This document shows positions 35,038-43,652 of a stretch of 64,000 nt of DNA, piece after piece; position 1 is the first letter of the stretch; the number at the start of each line of letters is the position of its first letter. The notes beneath the pieces are model-generated. The model ran no database searches. It was not told the DNA's origin and saw nothing but the letters and a program-made list of their open reading frames with translations. A program made the translations under genes and the position numbers. Where the stretch lies: positions 1-64,000 of the forward strand of contig JAHDMJ010000014.1 in NCBI GenBank assembly GCA_018436095.1. Reading direction: 5' to 3'. The stretch is from Clostridia bacterium (GTDB taxonomy: Bacteria; Bacillota; Peptococcia; DRI-13; UBA5745).

Positions 35038-36453
35038 ATGATGCTCCTAACCACACTACGGCTGGACCCTCAAGGCAAGCTGCCTATGTACCGCCAATTG
35101 ATCACATTAATTAAAGAGGCTATGCAGGAAGGGGATTTGGTTTCCGGCCAAAAGCTGCCTTCCATCCGCAGCTTGGCTAAAGCTTTAGGCGTCAGCCGCA
35201 TCACGGTGGAAATCGCCTACAGCCAGCTCTTAGAAGAGGGCTTCTTGATCAGCAAGCCAAAGCAAGGCTATTATGCCGCTGATTTACGGGATATCCAGGG
35301 CCGTCTCCCCCTGTTCGCTGAGGCGAAAGAGACGGCACCCCCGGCCAATGAGCCGCCGGTGGTTCGTTATAATTTTCGCAGCTACGGGGTGGAAAACGAT
35401 AGCTTCAATATGTCCGTATGGCGCCGCTACCTTCATAATGCACTGAAACAGCCGGAATTGCTGACCTCCTACGGTCCCTATCAAGGCGAACCCCGGCTGC
35501 TTTACACTTTGGCCAAATATAGCGACGAGGCCCGGGATGTTCGCTGCAGCCCCCAGCAAATCGTAGTGGGAGCCGGCACCCAAAGCCTGCTCCACATCCT
35601 CTGCGGCATTCTGGAAGTCTACAATAGCGGCTTGACCACCATCGGTATTCAGGCCCCCGGCTTTTTTCAAGCGGAGCAGATTTTTCGGGATCACCATTAC
35701 CAAATCCGCTCCTTCTCTTTAGCGGAGCTGGAAGACGAACAAGCCCGGCTGCCGGAGCTAATCTGCATAAACCCTTCCAATCCTTACCGGGGAGAAGCGG
35801 TAACGGCAACCCAGCGCCTTAATCTGCTGGGCCGGGCGGTACAGCAAGGCGCCTTGCTGCTGGAAGACGATTATATTGGCGAATTCCGCTACCTGTTGCG
35901 GCCCTTGCCTTCTTTGCAAAGCCTTGACCGGGGCGAAAGCGTCATTTATCTCGGCTCCTTTTCCCGCACCATGCTGCCTTCTCTGCGGATTAGCTACATG
36001 GTTTTGCCCCATTGTCTTCTGCCGGCCTACCGGGAGATAGGCGCTCGCTACAACCAAACGGCCTCCGGTATGGAGCAGCTTGCCCTGGCGGATTTTATTG
36101 CCGATGGCCATTTAAATCGCCATATTCGGCGGCTGCGGCGCATCTATGATCTAAAAAGCCAACATTTGCGGCAGGCCCTGGCTCATTATTTTCCCCAAGG
36201 CCTTACGGTGCCGTCTTACGAAAGCGGCCTCCGCCTCCTTTTGCTGGCAGCCAGCAAAGAAAACGCCCAGAGCCTGGCGGACCGGGCTCTGGACGAAGGC
36301 GTAGCGCTTATTCCTTTATCGGAAACCATAGAAAACAAAGAAGATCCCAGCCGCCCCTTGCGGCAATTAATGCTTTCTTATACGGCCATTTCGGAAAAAG
36401 ATATTCTTCCCGCTATAGAAAGCTTAAAAAAGGCTTGGGAGCCGGTGCTTTAG
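35038..36453 (+). CDS. MocR/PdxR-like regulator with substituted PLP lysine
   Basis: The 471-residue protein has an N-terminal GntR winged helix (LPSIRSLAKALGVSRITVEIAYSQL) fused to a fold-type I aminotransferase domain (residues ~110-465; GAGTQSLLHIL, NPSNPYRGE, LLEDDYIGEFRY). At the usual Schiff-base position GTFSK the sequence is GSFSR (codon CGC), so covalent PLP binding as in GabR looks impossible unless another Lys serves. It may sense another ligand or bind PLP non-covalently. It starts at an ATG preceded by GAAGGTG and faces gcvH-like/aroA-like genes convergently. Confidence 0.85.
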   Translation: MMLLTTLRLDPQGKLPMYRQLITLIKEAMQEGDLVSGQKLPSIRSLAKALGVSRITVEIAYSQLLEEGFLISKPKQGYYAADLRDIQGRLPLFAEAKETAPPANEPPVVRYNFRSYGVENDSFNMSVWRRYLHNALKQPELLTSYGPYQGEPRLLYTLAKYSDEARDVRCSPQQIVVGAGTQSLLHILCGILEVYNSGLTTIGIQAPGFFQAEQIFRDHHYQIRSFSLAELEDEQARLPELICINPSNPYRGEAVTATQRLNLLGRAVQQGALLLEDDYIGEFRYLLRPLPSLQSLDRGESVIYLGSFSRTMLPSLRISYMVLPHCLLPAYREIGARYNQTASGMEQLALADFIADGHLNRHIRRLRRIYDLKSQHLRQALAHYFPQGLTVPSYESGLRLLLLAASKENAQSLADRALDEGVALIPLSETIENKEDPSRPLRQLMLSYTAISEKDILPAIESLKKAWEPVL

Positions 36454-36517
36454 CCGCTGCTCCGGACGCCGTTGTTCCGGCTGTGCTTCGGCTGCATCTG
36501 CCGGCCTCCATGCGGAT

Positions 36518-36907
36518 TTATTGCTCCGTAGCCAAAAACTGCTGATAATCGCCGGCCTCTAAAAGAGTCTCGTGATCAGTGATCTCCGACACCTCGATCA
36601 TCCACGCCTCATAAGGATCTTTGGCAATCCTGTTCGGATCCGTCAGCAAATCCATGTTTACTTTAGTGATCCGGCCGCTGACCGGACAATAAACGTCAGA
36701 ATCAGCCCGGGCCGAAGCCAACTCAGCAAAGGCCTCCCCGGCTTCGATTTCTTCTTCGTCCGCCGGCAGGGTGATATAAACCAAATCGCCCAATAACTTT
36801 TGGCCATGATGGGTGATGCCGATCAGGGCTTGATGATCATTTAAAAAACGTACCCATTCATGGGATTTGGTAAATTGATAATCCCTCAGGGACTCCAGTT
36901 CTTCCAC
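36518..36907 (-). CDS. GcvH-like protein lacking the lipoyl lysine
   Basis: The 129-residue protein has the full GcvH fold pattern (KSHEWVRFLNDHQALIGITHHGQKLLGDLVYITLP, DSDVYCPVSGRITKVNMDL, AKDPYEAWMIEV). The lipoylated Lys, normally in ESVKAxSD, is Arg here (ASARADSD, codon CGG). It therefore cannot be lipoylated at the usual site. Start is a GTG at 36907 with GGAGGA upstream; this gives the normal GcvH length. It lies 118 bp after the AroA-like gene on the same strand. No other glycine-cleavage genes are in the window. Confidence 0.85.
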   Translation of the reverse strand: MEELESLRDYQFTKSHEWVRFLNDHQALIGITHHGQKLLGDLVYITLPADEEEIEAGEAFAELASARADSDVYCPVSGRITKVNMDLLTDPNRIAKDPYEAWMIEVSEITDHETLLEAGDYQQFLATEQ

Positions 36908-37025
36908 TGTTTTTCTTCCTCCTATCGCCAAAGAAAATTGACGGATAGCACTATTCTTCCCCTTTTTCGCCTTTTTATGAAACTTAAGCCTGCTATAGCC
37001 GGGTTTACTCAAATTTCTGCCCATT

Positions 37026-38504
37026 TCACAAAACTTCTGCCCAGCCGCCCAAACTCCGGTAGTCCTGCCAAAAGCCGGGATAGCTGCCTTCTGCCGCCAG
37101 TGGTTGTTCCAGTACCGCCGGCTTTTCACTCAAAGAAGCGGCTAAAGCCAGCATTAAGGCTATACGGTAATCGCCTTGGGAGCTTACCGTGGCGCTGCCG
37201 GTAAGTTTTGTCACACCCTCGACCAGCAGGTCCTCTTCTTGCACTTCTATCCTGGCTCCCAGCTTATTTAATTCTTCCGCTATAGCCAAAAGCAATGGCC
37301 TTTCTTCCGGCTCCTTTAATGCTTTTTCCCATTCCTTTGCCGGCGGCCCCTGTATACGGGTGCTGCCCGGCGTCAGGGCTGCCAAAAGGGTTAAAGGCGG
37401 CAGCAAGTCCGGCCATAAGCGGCAATCAATGATAATTTCCCCGGCTATTGGGGCAGCGGCGGCGGTATTAGCCACAGCCGGGCCGGTCTGCTCATTTTGC
37501 TCCCCGCCAAAGCTCACTCCCCCATTGGGTCCTTGGCGGGGCTTTTTCCCTTGCCTGGCCAGCAAATCCAGAATCACTCTGTTTTCCTGCAAAGAACCGC
37601 CGGGCAGCCCCTGAACCTCGATTTCCTGGCCTAAAGCTGCCGCTGCAAGATAATAAGCAGCTAGTCCGTAATCCCTTTCAATAATAAATTTTCTGCTTTG
37701 GTAACGTTGGCGGCCGGGCACGAAAAACTCCCGCTCTCCCTGGCGGTTTACCTGGCAGCCGAACTCCGCCATCAGCCGCAGAGTCATAGTCAGCTCCTGC
37801 CGGCAGGCCGGCTCCTCACTGAGACAGACCTGAGAATCGCCTTTTAACAGGGGCAAGGCCAACAGTAAGCCGCTGAGAAACGAGGCGCTTACCTGGGGCG
37901 GCAGCACAAACCGCCCCGGCACAAGCTGCCCCAGGACCTGCACCTCTATATCCAGCTTGTCCTGCCGGCTATCCGCCTGCCGCCGGAATACGGCGGCCTG
38001 GCCGCCAAAAGCTTTCTCATAAGGTTCCAAATCAAGTCCGGCCCAAGCGCCTTCACCGGTAAAGCGCCCGCCGCCGCTGCGCACTAACGCTAAGGGCAAA
38101 AGCAAATCAAAAGCAGCCTGGTATTGGCCGCAAGGGATCAGAGGCTTGTCCGCAAGATTATCCTTTTGGCTGGCGCCCCTTTGATTCCCGTCCCTTTGCT
38201 CACTACCGCCGCCGGCTTCATCGGCCCTGGCGTTAAACTTAGCTGCCCAGCGCTGCCTGTCATCACTGCGCCGGCAGCCGATGATCTCGAGGCGGTCCCC
38301 GTCTTTCTGCCATAAAGCCCCTAAAGCTTTTACTCCGCCTAAAATTATTTGCAGCTCCCGGGCCAAACCGCCGCCGATGGTCAAGCCGGAAGCCCCGGCG
38401 CCCCAGGCGGCGCAGATGATGGCCCGGCAAGCCAGGCTTAAAGCTGCCGGCGGCGCAACCTGCCCTTTTAACTTAGCCGGATAAATCCGATATTTCTCCT
38501 CCAT
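37026..38504 (-). CDS. EPSP synthase (AroA)-like protein with lost active-site residues
   Basis: The 492-residue frame follows the EPSP synthase fold (VSASFLSGLLLALPLLKG, YYLAAAALGQEIEVQGLPGG, IDCRLWPDLLPPLTLLAAL, LNKLGARIEVQEEDLLVEG, YPGFWQDYRSLGG). Signature residues are replaced: the N-terminal GDKSxxHR motif reads APPAALSLACRA, SSQ reads SAS, DHRIA reads DYRIA and the late Lys before FPDFW is absent. A ~40-residue low-complexity insertion lies near residues 85-125. It is unlikely to make EPSP. GGAG before the ATG at 38504 sets the start. Function unknown; the open frame argues for selection. Confidence 0.75.
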   Translation of the reverse strand: MEEKYRIYPAKLKGQVAPPAALSLACRAIICAAWGAGASGLTIGGGLARELQIILGGVKALGALWQKDGDRLEIIGCRRSDDRQRWAAKFNARADEAGGGSEQRDGNQRGASQKDNLADKPLIPCGQYQAAFDLLLPLALVRSGGGRFTGEGAWAGLDLEPYEKAFGGQAAVFRRQADSRQDKLDIEVQVLGQLVPGRFVLPPQVSASFLSGLLLALPLLKGDSQVCLSEEPACRQELTMTLRLMAEFGCQVNRQGEREFFVPGRQRYQSRKFIIERDYGLAAYYLAAAALGQEIEVQGLPGGSLQENRVILDLLARQGKKPRQGPNGGVSFGGEQNEQTGPAVANTAAAAPIAGEIIIDCRLWPDLLPPLTLLAALTPGSTRIQGPPAKEWEKALKEPEERPLLLAIAEELNKLGARIEVQEEDLLVEGVTKLTGSATVSSQGDYRIALMLALAASLSEKPAVLEQPLAAEGSYPGFWQDYRSLGGWAEVL

Positions 38505-38635
38505 GGCAATCTCCTTTTCCCTTTTATGGTTCAGCAAAGCCTTGCTTTGATTTTGCAATCATGGTAGCATAAAGTCAATAGTAGGAAACCGTTACACAAA
38601 ACAACGGGCAAATTATATAAAAAGGGGGCTCTATC

Positions 38636-39496
38636 TTGAAATTACTTTGTTTTTCCGCCGGGGACCAAAATCATTTGGGGTTGAAGCTGACTGATGGCGT
38701 TTTGGACTTGACCGACGCCGGTTATCCCCGGGATCTAAGGAGCACCATCGAAAACTTTGAGGCCGCTAAGAAAGAAATAGACGCAATCAGCCGGCACAAC
38801 ACCTTGCCTCTATTAGATGAAGAAAGCCTTAGCTATCTGCCGCCGGCCTCCCCGGTGAGCAAAATTCTTTGTGTAGGCCAGAATTACAAAGCCCATGTGG
38901 AAGAAATGCATAAAAGCCTGGCCTTGAATTATCCTCCGGAACCGGTATTGTTTTCTAAGTTTAATAATGCCCTGACGGGCCACCGCTCTGCCGTTAAACT
39001 GTCCGCCAATGCTCATTGCTATGATTATGAGGCTGAGCTGGTCATCATCATGGGCAAAGGCGGCATGGATATTGCCGGGGATAAGGCGAAGGATTATATT
39101 TTCGGCTATACCTGCGGCAACGATCTTTCCGCCCGGGAAGCTCAGAAGAAAACCTCCCAGTGGCTAATCGGCAAAAGCCTTCCCGGCTTTGCTCCCGTCG
39201 GGCCCTGGGTAGTTACCGCCGATGAAATCGACCCCTGCAATTTAGACATCTCCTGCCGCCGCGGTGAAGAGCTGGTACAAAGCAGCAATACCAGCCGGAT
39301 GATTTTTGACGTCTACACCATTGTCAGCTACGCCTCCAAGTATATCCGGCTGGAGCCGGGAGACCTTATTTTTACCGGTACGCCGGCAGGGGTTATTTTC
39401 GGTAAGGAAAAGGACCAACAAAATTGGCTTACCGCCGGCGAAGAAGTCACCGTTACCATTGAGAACATCGGCAGCCTGACCATTAAGCTCGTTTAG
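38636..39496 (+). CDS. Fumarylacetoacetate hydrolase family protein
   Basis: The 286-residue protein has the FAH signature: ILCVGQNYKAHVEEM, metal ligands in YDYEAELVIIMGK and NDLSARE, and GDLIFTGTPAGV. Members hydrolyse C-C bonds of 2-oxo acids or decarboxylate oxaloacetate. It starts with TTG at 38636 with AAAGGGGG 7 nt upstream. It is divergent from the AroA-like gene across 131 bp. Confidence 0.9.
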   Translation: MKLLCFSAGDQNHLGLKLTDGVLDLTDAGYPRDLRSTIENFEAAKKEIDAISRHNTLPLLDEESLSYLPPASPVSKILCVGQNYKAHVEEMHKSLALNYPPEPVLFSKFNNALTGHRSAVKLSANAHCYDYEAELVIIMGKGGMDIAGDKAKDYIFGYTCGNDLSAREAQKKTSQWLIGKSLPGFAPVGPWVVTADEIDPCNLDISCRRGEELVQSSNTSRMIFDVYTIVSYASKYIRLEPGDLIFTGTPAGVIFGKEKDQQNWLTAGEEVTVTIENIGSLTIKLV

Positions 39497-39501
39497 TACT
39501 C

Positions 39502-39695
39502 TGTAACCTCTAAAAGTTTACATCTGCTTGTCTATTTTCCACAATACATCTGCGCCCGAAGCAACTTCGGATAGCAGATTGGGTTCGCAGAACCTGCGTT
39601 GTCGTCGCTCACCATAGCTACCGGCTATGCCTCGCTCCTCCGCCTTGCACTTGTGAAAATATTCAGCGCATCTGTGACAACTTTTAGAGGTCACA
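39502..39695. mobile_element. MITE-like element, 194 bp with terminal inverted repeats
   Basis: The ends read TGTAACCTCTAAAAGTT and, on the other strand, TGTGACCTCTAAAAGTT. Each end is itself an inverted repeat (TGTGAC...GTCACA on the right). There is no transposase frame. The right end overlaps the 3' end of the lysozyme gene and supplies its TGA stop codon, consistent with insertion. Confidence 0.7.
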
Positions 39696-40290
39696 AAGCA
39701 CTGGCCTTGAGCAAACCGGGGAAATCCTTCAGGCACAGATTCAAATCCACGGGACCGTTGATTCCCGGCACCCGGCCCTTGGAACTATGCTGCCATAAAT
39801 CAAAATTGCCTTGATATCCGGGTTGGCTCCCCCATTGAGCCAGCCACAGGGTATAAGGCAATTTTTTCATGTCCAGGCGGCAGTTTAGCCATTCTACATT
39901 GGCGTAAATGCCCACAAAATAACCGGCTGCTTCTACCCGGCAGCAAAAGGCTTCGGCAATTGAAGTAGCTTCCTCCCTCGTCAAAGAAGCTTGAGAAGGG
40001 TCTTCCAAGTCATAATACACCGGCATAGAAAAACGAAGGCCTTTTATGGTATCCAGGAAAAAAGCGGCTTCCTGACGAGCCTGTTCCACGGTTTTAGCAT
40101 AGCTGTAATGATAAGCGCCTACATGCAGGCCTGCCTTTTGAGCGCCTTGATAATTGCGGTAAAAAAAAGGGTCCACCTGATGAGCCTCCCGGCCCCAGGA
40201 AGACCGGACGATAGCAAACTCCATGCCGGCAGCCGCCACCTTATCCCACTGGATTTCCCTTTGATACTTGCTTACATCTATTCCTTTCAT
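39691..40290 (-). CDS. Glycoside hydrolase family 25 lysozyme without signal peptide
   Basis: The ~199-residue protein has the GH25 motifs GIDVSKYQ, the catalytic YYDLED (Asp/Glu) and LWQHSSKG with a final PVDLNL strand. It would cleave muramic acid linkages in peptidoglycan. There is no signal peptide, as in phage endolysins or autolysins exported otherwise. The last codons and stop lie in a MITE-like element, so the C-terminus may have been altered by its insertion. Confidence 0.88.
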   Translation of the reverse strand: MKGIDVSKYQREIQWDKVAAAGMEFAIVRSSWGREAHQVDPFFYRNYQGAQKAGLHVGAYHYSYAKTVEQARQEAAFFLDTIKGLRFSMPVYYDLEDPSQASLTREEATSIAEAFCCRVEAAGYFVGIYANVEWLNCRLDMKKLPYTLWLAQWGSQPGYQGNFDLWQHSSKGRVPGINGPVDLNLCLKDFPGLLKASAL

Positions 40291-40443
40291 GCCGCCTGCC
40301 TTCCCTTCTGCCCTTGCTGCCAATCCTTTTCTTGTTTGCCCCGATTATTTGCCGTTTCCTGCATATGTATGCGCCGGAGGGCAAAAAAGTGACGGCATGG
40401 AGAAAGGCCAGGATGCAGGGCGGAAAAATGGCAGGTAATGACC

Positions 40444-41883
40444 TCACTTGATGCCGTAAAGCTTCATTTTGCGGTAAAGGGAAGCCTGACTGATGCCCAG
40501 CGCCCTGGCGCATTCCAGCTTTTCCTCCAAGCTGGTTTTGCCGGCCAGCATCGTCTGAAGAATGCCTTTTTCGTACTCGGCTAGCTGGCCCACCAGCGTA
40601 GTATCGGCTTCTTTTCTCGTCTCGCCATAAACCCCCAGGTTCTCCGGCAGATCGGACAAGCCGATAATGGGCGTCCGGGCCATATTGACCATATATTCCA
40701 CAGCGTTTTCAAGCTGGCGGATATTGCCGGGCCAATCATAACGCTCCATTGCCCGCAGCACCTCCAGCGAAAATTGATGCTTGGCTCCCCCCAGCAGGTG
40801 GTCATGCTTCTCCAAAAAAAACTGGGCCAGCAGAGGAATATCCCGCCGCCGTTTCCTTAAAGGCGGCAGCGTCAAGGGGATCACATGGAGCCTGTAATAC
40901 AGCTCTTCCCGAAACTCGCCGTTTTTTACCATCTTGCCTAAATCTTTATTGGTAGCGGCAATAATCCGCACATTCAAGGGCAGCGGCGTTAAACCGCCCA
41001 GCCGGTCAATGGTCCTTTCCTGCAATACCCGCAGGAGCTTGGGCTGCATGCCGTAAGGCAGATCGCCTATCTCATCCAGAAATAAAGTGCCCTCCTGAGC
41101 CATCTCAAATTTTCCCGGTTTTCCCTTTGGCCCGGCGCCGGTAAAAGCGCCTTTTTCGTAGCCAAAAAGCTCGCTTTCCAGCAGATGCTCCGGGATACCG
41201 GCACAATTGACGGCGATAAAAGGTTTGCTGCTGCGGCTGCCGGCACTATGGATAGCCCGGGCCAGCAGTTCCTTGCCGGTGCCGCTTTCGCCGGTAATCA
41301 AAATGTTGGCATTGCCTGCCGCAGCTTTTTGAGCCTTTTCCAACAGGGCTAAAAAATTAGGCTGATCACCCACCAAATGCTGAAAAGCGTGCTTATCGCT
41401 AAAGGAGCTGATGGCCTCTTCAAACTGCTGGGCCAACAGCCTGTTTTTTGTCAGCAGCTCCAATTTGCTTTGCAGCAGGCTGGACATATTACCTAAAAAA
41501 CCCAGCCACTTTTCACCGTTTTCCTCCATCCTTTTTTGCTGCTCTTTCGTAAAGGCAATCAGGCCCATAACCCCTATCGCCTCGTTGCCTACGACGATGG
41601 GGTAAGCCAAAGTGGCCAGTTCCTGGCAATATTCCTTCTCTTCACATTCCTGGCAAGCAAAAGACTCTCTGTTATCCAGAATGATCTTGGGTACCTTTTC
41701 CACCATAATCTGCCGGTAAAAGGAACCGTGAGGTATGGGCAAGCCCAGGCGGTGGCGGTAGCGGCCGGTGCCGCCCACCCGCAGGCAGTTTTGATCCACG
41801 ATAGTCGTGTCAATTTCCAAAGCCTGGCCGATGGCTTCCGCCGTCTGCTCGATATAGGCCTTTGCTTCCTCCACCAATTGCAT
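40444..41883 (-). CDS. Sigma-54-dependent transcriptional activator
   Basis: The 479-residue protein has an N-terminal GAF-like sensor (residues 1-~160) with a CxxCxxxxxC cluster (residues ~76-85), a central AAA+ domain with ESGTGKE, GAFTGA and GTLFLDEIGDL, and a C-terminal Fis-type helix-turn-helix (ARALGISQASLYRKMKLYG). GAFTGA contacts sigma-54. The adjacent cysteine desulfidase gene has a -24/-12 promoter and three upstream dyads and is the likely target. The cysteines could sense a metal, iron-sulfur cluster or thiol. Confidence 0.93.
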   Translation of the reverse strand: MQLVEEAKAYIEQTAEAIGQALEIDTTIVDQNCLRVGGTGRYRHRLGLPIPHGSFYRQIMVEKVPKIILDNRESFACQECEEKEYCQELATLAYPIVVGNEAIGVMGLIAFTKEQQKRMEENGEKWLGFLGNMSSLLQSKLELLTKNRLLAQQFEEAISSFSDKHAFQHLVGDQPNFLALLEKAQKAAAGNANILITGESGTGKELLARAIHSAGSRSSKPFIAVNCAGIPEHLLESELFGYEKGAFTGAGPKGKPGKFEMAQEGTLFLDEIGDLPYGMQPKLLRVLQERTIDRLGGLTPLPLNVRIIAATNKDLGKMVKNGEFREELYYRLHVIPLTLPPLRKRRRDIPLLAQFFLEKHDHLLGGAKHQFSLEVLRAMERYDWPGNIRQLENAVEYMVNMARTPIIGLSDLPENLGVYGETRKEADTTLVGQLAEYEKGILQTMLAGKTSLEEKLECARALGISQASLYRKMKLYGIK

Positions 41884-41979
41884 GTTTGCCGCCCCCTTGT
41901 CATCCCTTGGATATTATTTGCCGATCCCTGCCCCATATCCGTCTCTTATTTATACTATCCCTTATCCCTGTCTCTTAAT

Positions 41980-43326
41980 TTAAACCGCTTTTTTCTGCAA
42001 TATACCGATCATGGTTCGGTCCAGATTAGGCATGCCTTCCTGGCACAGGATAACCAGATTAGCCACAATGCCCTTTAGGCCCTGGGCCACAATGCCCTCC
42101 TGAGGCCCTACTTCCGTGCCCCCCAAGGCAAGAAAGGCCGCCAACACCGATTCGCAGGCCGAAGAGGTCAGCTTCAAGGCACAGCCATCCTTGGCGCCAT
42201 CGCAGATCATCCCGGCCAGATTCGCCATCATATTTCTGGCAGCTCCTTCGATTTGGGCCAGACTGCCTCCCATCATCCAGGCTACTGCCGCCGATACGCC
42301 CAAACCTGCGGCAATGGCGCAGCCGCAGATGGGGGCCAGTTTGCCGATATGCTGTTTGACGTAGGCTGTGGTCAGATTACCCAAGGCCAGGCCCCGTAAA
42401 AATCTTTCCTTGGACAAGGACTTTTCTTCAGCCACAATAGCAATGGGCAGGGATACCAAAATTCCTTGATTGCCGCTGCCCGTAGTGCTCATTACCGGCA
42501 AGGGCAGCCCTCCCATCCGGCCGTCGCAGGCCGCCGCCACCTCAATGCGTATCTTGGTGATCAGATCATTAGCCAATACCTGATGCTTCATCAGCTCCTG
42601 AAGGCGGTGCCCCAAGCCCAGGCCTGCCGGATGCTCCAGCTCTGCCTTAGCCATATTGCGGTTCATAATAGCGCTTTCTTCCAAAAACGCCAATTCCTCT
42701 ATGGGGATTTGCTCTATAGCTTCCACCAGCTCTCCCATCTCCCTGCCCAACAATGAGCAAGCAGCGGTTTTTGCAGTCCCGCTTCTTCCGGGCCCCCGCT
42801 CCTCATTTGGCTGGCTGCAGCGGCCGTCGAAAAGGGCTTTAACCAAATTGGTATGGTTATCTTCCGTCCAAGTCTCGGCTGCATGTTCAGCCGTTTTGGC
42901 CGTAACATGAATATAAAAGGGCGATGCAGCTTCACATACCGCCTGCACCTTTACTTTATGCCCGGCAATCAGCTCTTGGGCCCCGGCAATTTCTTCTGCC
43001 GTAAGGCTCTCAAAAAGCAGCAGCTCTTTCTTGCTGTCGGCCAGCACGGCCCCAAGGGCTGCCGAAAGCTCCAGCCCGGCTCTTCCTGTACCGGGGATGG
43101 TAACGGCATAAGCGTTTTTATAAATATTGCCGGAAAGCTCCACTTCAAGAGAAGTTAATTTATTCGCGGCCTCCTCAATGCCTGTCCACTGCTGCAAAAC
43201 CTCCATAGTTCTGGCTACGGCCAGAGCAATGGCTGCCGGCTCGGTACAGCCTACCGCAGGCTTCAGTTCCTGACGCAATAAAGCCAAACAGCCCTCACTA
43301 AAGCTTTTCTTGATATCCTGGCTCAT
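41980..43326 (-). CDS. cyuA: L-cysteine desulfidase/L-serine deaminase family protein (CyuA/YhaM, UPF0597)
   Basis: The ~448-residue protein has the CyuA pattern: PAVGCTEPAAIALAV near the N-terminus, PVMSTTGSGNQGI, PICGCAIAAG and ICDGAKDGCALKL, the cysteines being likely [4Fe-4S] ligands. The family breaks cysteine to pyruvate, ammonia and sulfide. AAAGGAG before the ATG at 43326 sets the start. It has a sigma-54 promoter and sits next to a sigma-54 activator, so it is probably induced by cysteine or a related signal. Confidence 0.9.
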   Translation of the reverse strand: MSQDIKKSFSEGCLALLRQELKPAVGCTEPAAIALAVARTMEVLQQWTGIEEAANKLTSLEVELSGNIYKNAYAVTIPGTGRAGLELSAALGAVLADSKKELLLFESLTAEEIAGAQELIAGHKVKVQAVCEAASPFYIHVTAKTAEHAAETWTEDNHTNLVKALFDGRCSQPNEERGPGRSGTAKTAACSLLGREMGELVEAIEQIPIEELAFLEESAIMNRNMAKAELEHPAGLGLGHRLQELMKHQVLANDLITKIRIEVAAACDGRMGGLPLPVMSTTGSGNQGILVSLPIAIVAEEKSLSKERFLRGLALGNLTTAYVKQHIGKLAPICGCAIAAGLGVSAAVAWMMGGSLAQIEGAARNMMANLAGMICDGAKDGCALKLTSSACESVLAAFLALGGTEVGPQEGIVAQGLKGIVANLVILCQEGMPNLDRTMIGILQKKAV

Positions 43327-43374
43327 TTGTTTGCTCCTTTCTGCCACCGCCCGGGCGGCACTGCAGAAATATAT

Positions 43375-43390
43375 AGCAATTTTTGTGCCA
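43375..43390 (-). promoter_or_regulatory. Sigma-54 (-24/-12) promoter of cyuA
   Basis: Minus strand reads TGGCACAAAAATTGCT: TGGCAC, five bases, TTGCT, a full match to the sigma-54 consensus, 49 nt upstream of the cyuA start codon. Confidence 0.85.
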
Positions 43391-43422
43391 AGACCACGCC
43401 TTCTTATTTCCTTACATTTTAG

Positions 43423-43487
43423 TATCAATAATGAAAAAAAGCCAGCCTTTTTTATCTTCGATGATAAAATATTTATCAGTAATGATA
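43423..43487. promoter_or_regulatory. Three dyad sites, probable enhancer for the sigma-54 activator
   Basis: TATCAGTAATGATA (43474-43487), TATCTTCGATGATA (43453-43466) and TATCAATAATGAAA (43423-43436) share TATCN6GATA-type symmetry and are spaced 21 and 30 bp, about two and three helical turns. They lie 33-112 bp upstream of the -24/-12 promoter, where activator sites belong. Confidence 0.7.
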
Positions 43488-43501
43488 AAAAAGGCTGGCC
43501 A
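43434..43501 (-). terminator. Long terminator hairpin downstream of the TolC operon
   Basis: GCCAGCCTTTTTTATC and GATAAAAAAGGCTGGC arms (43441-43456, 43485-43500) are followed on the minus strand by seven T residues. The loop contains two of the enhancer dyads. Confidence 0.7.
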
Positions 43502-43652
43502 AGATTATGTTCTGGGGAACGGGGCTTGCTCCTAAGCGATGAGCCGATGTTGGTAAACTGAAGGAATCAGGGATCACTGCCACGAGGGTGGGGGCTGGGA
43601 GCTGAGTGCTTAAAATCGAAGGTGTGGTTTGTGCTCTGGCGGAAGCCCTTTG

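Noticed and set aside
36908-37129. N-terminal extension of the GcvH-like protein
   Set aside because: An in-frame ATG at 37129 adds 74 residues unrelated to GcvH; the GTG at 36907 has the ribosome site and gives the normal length.
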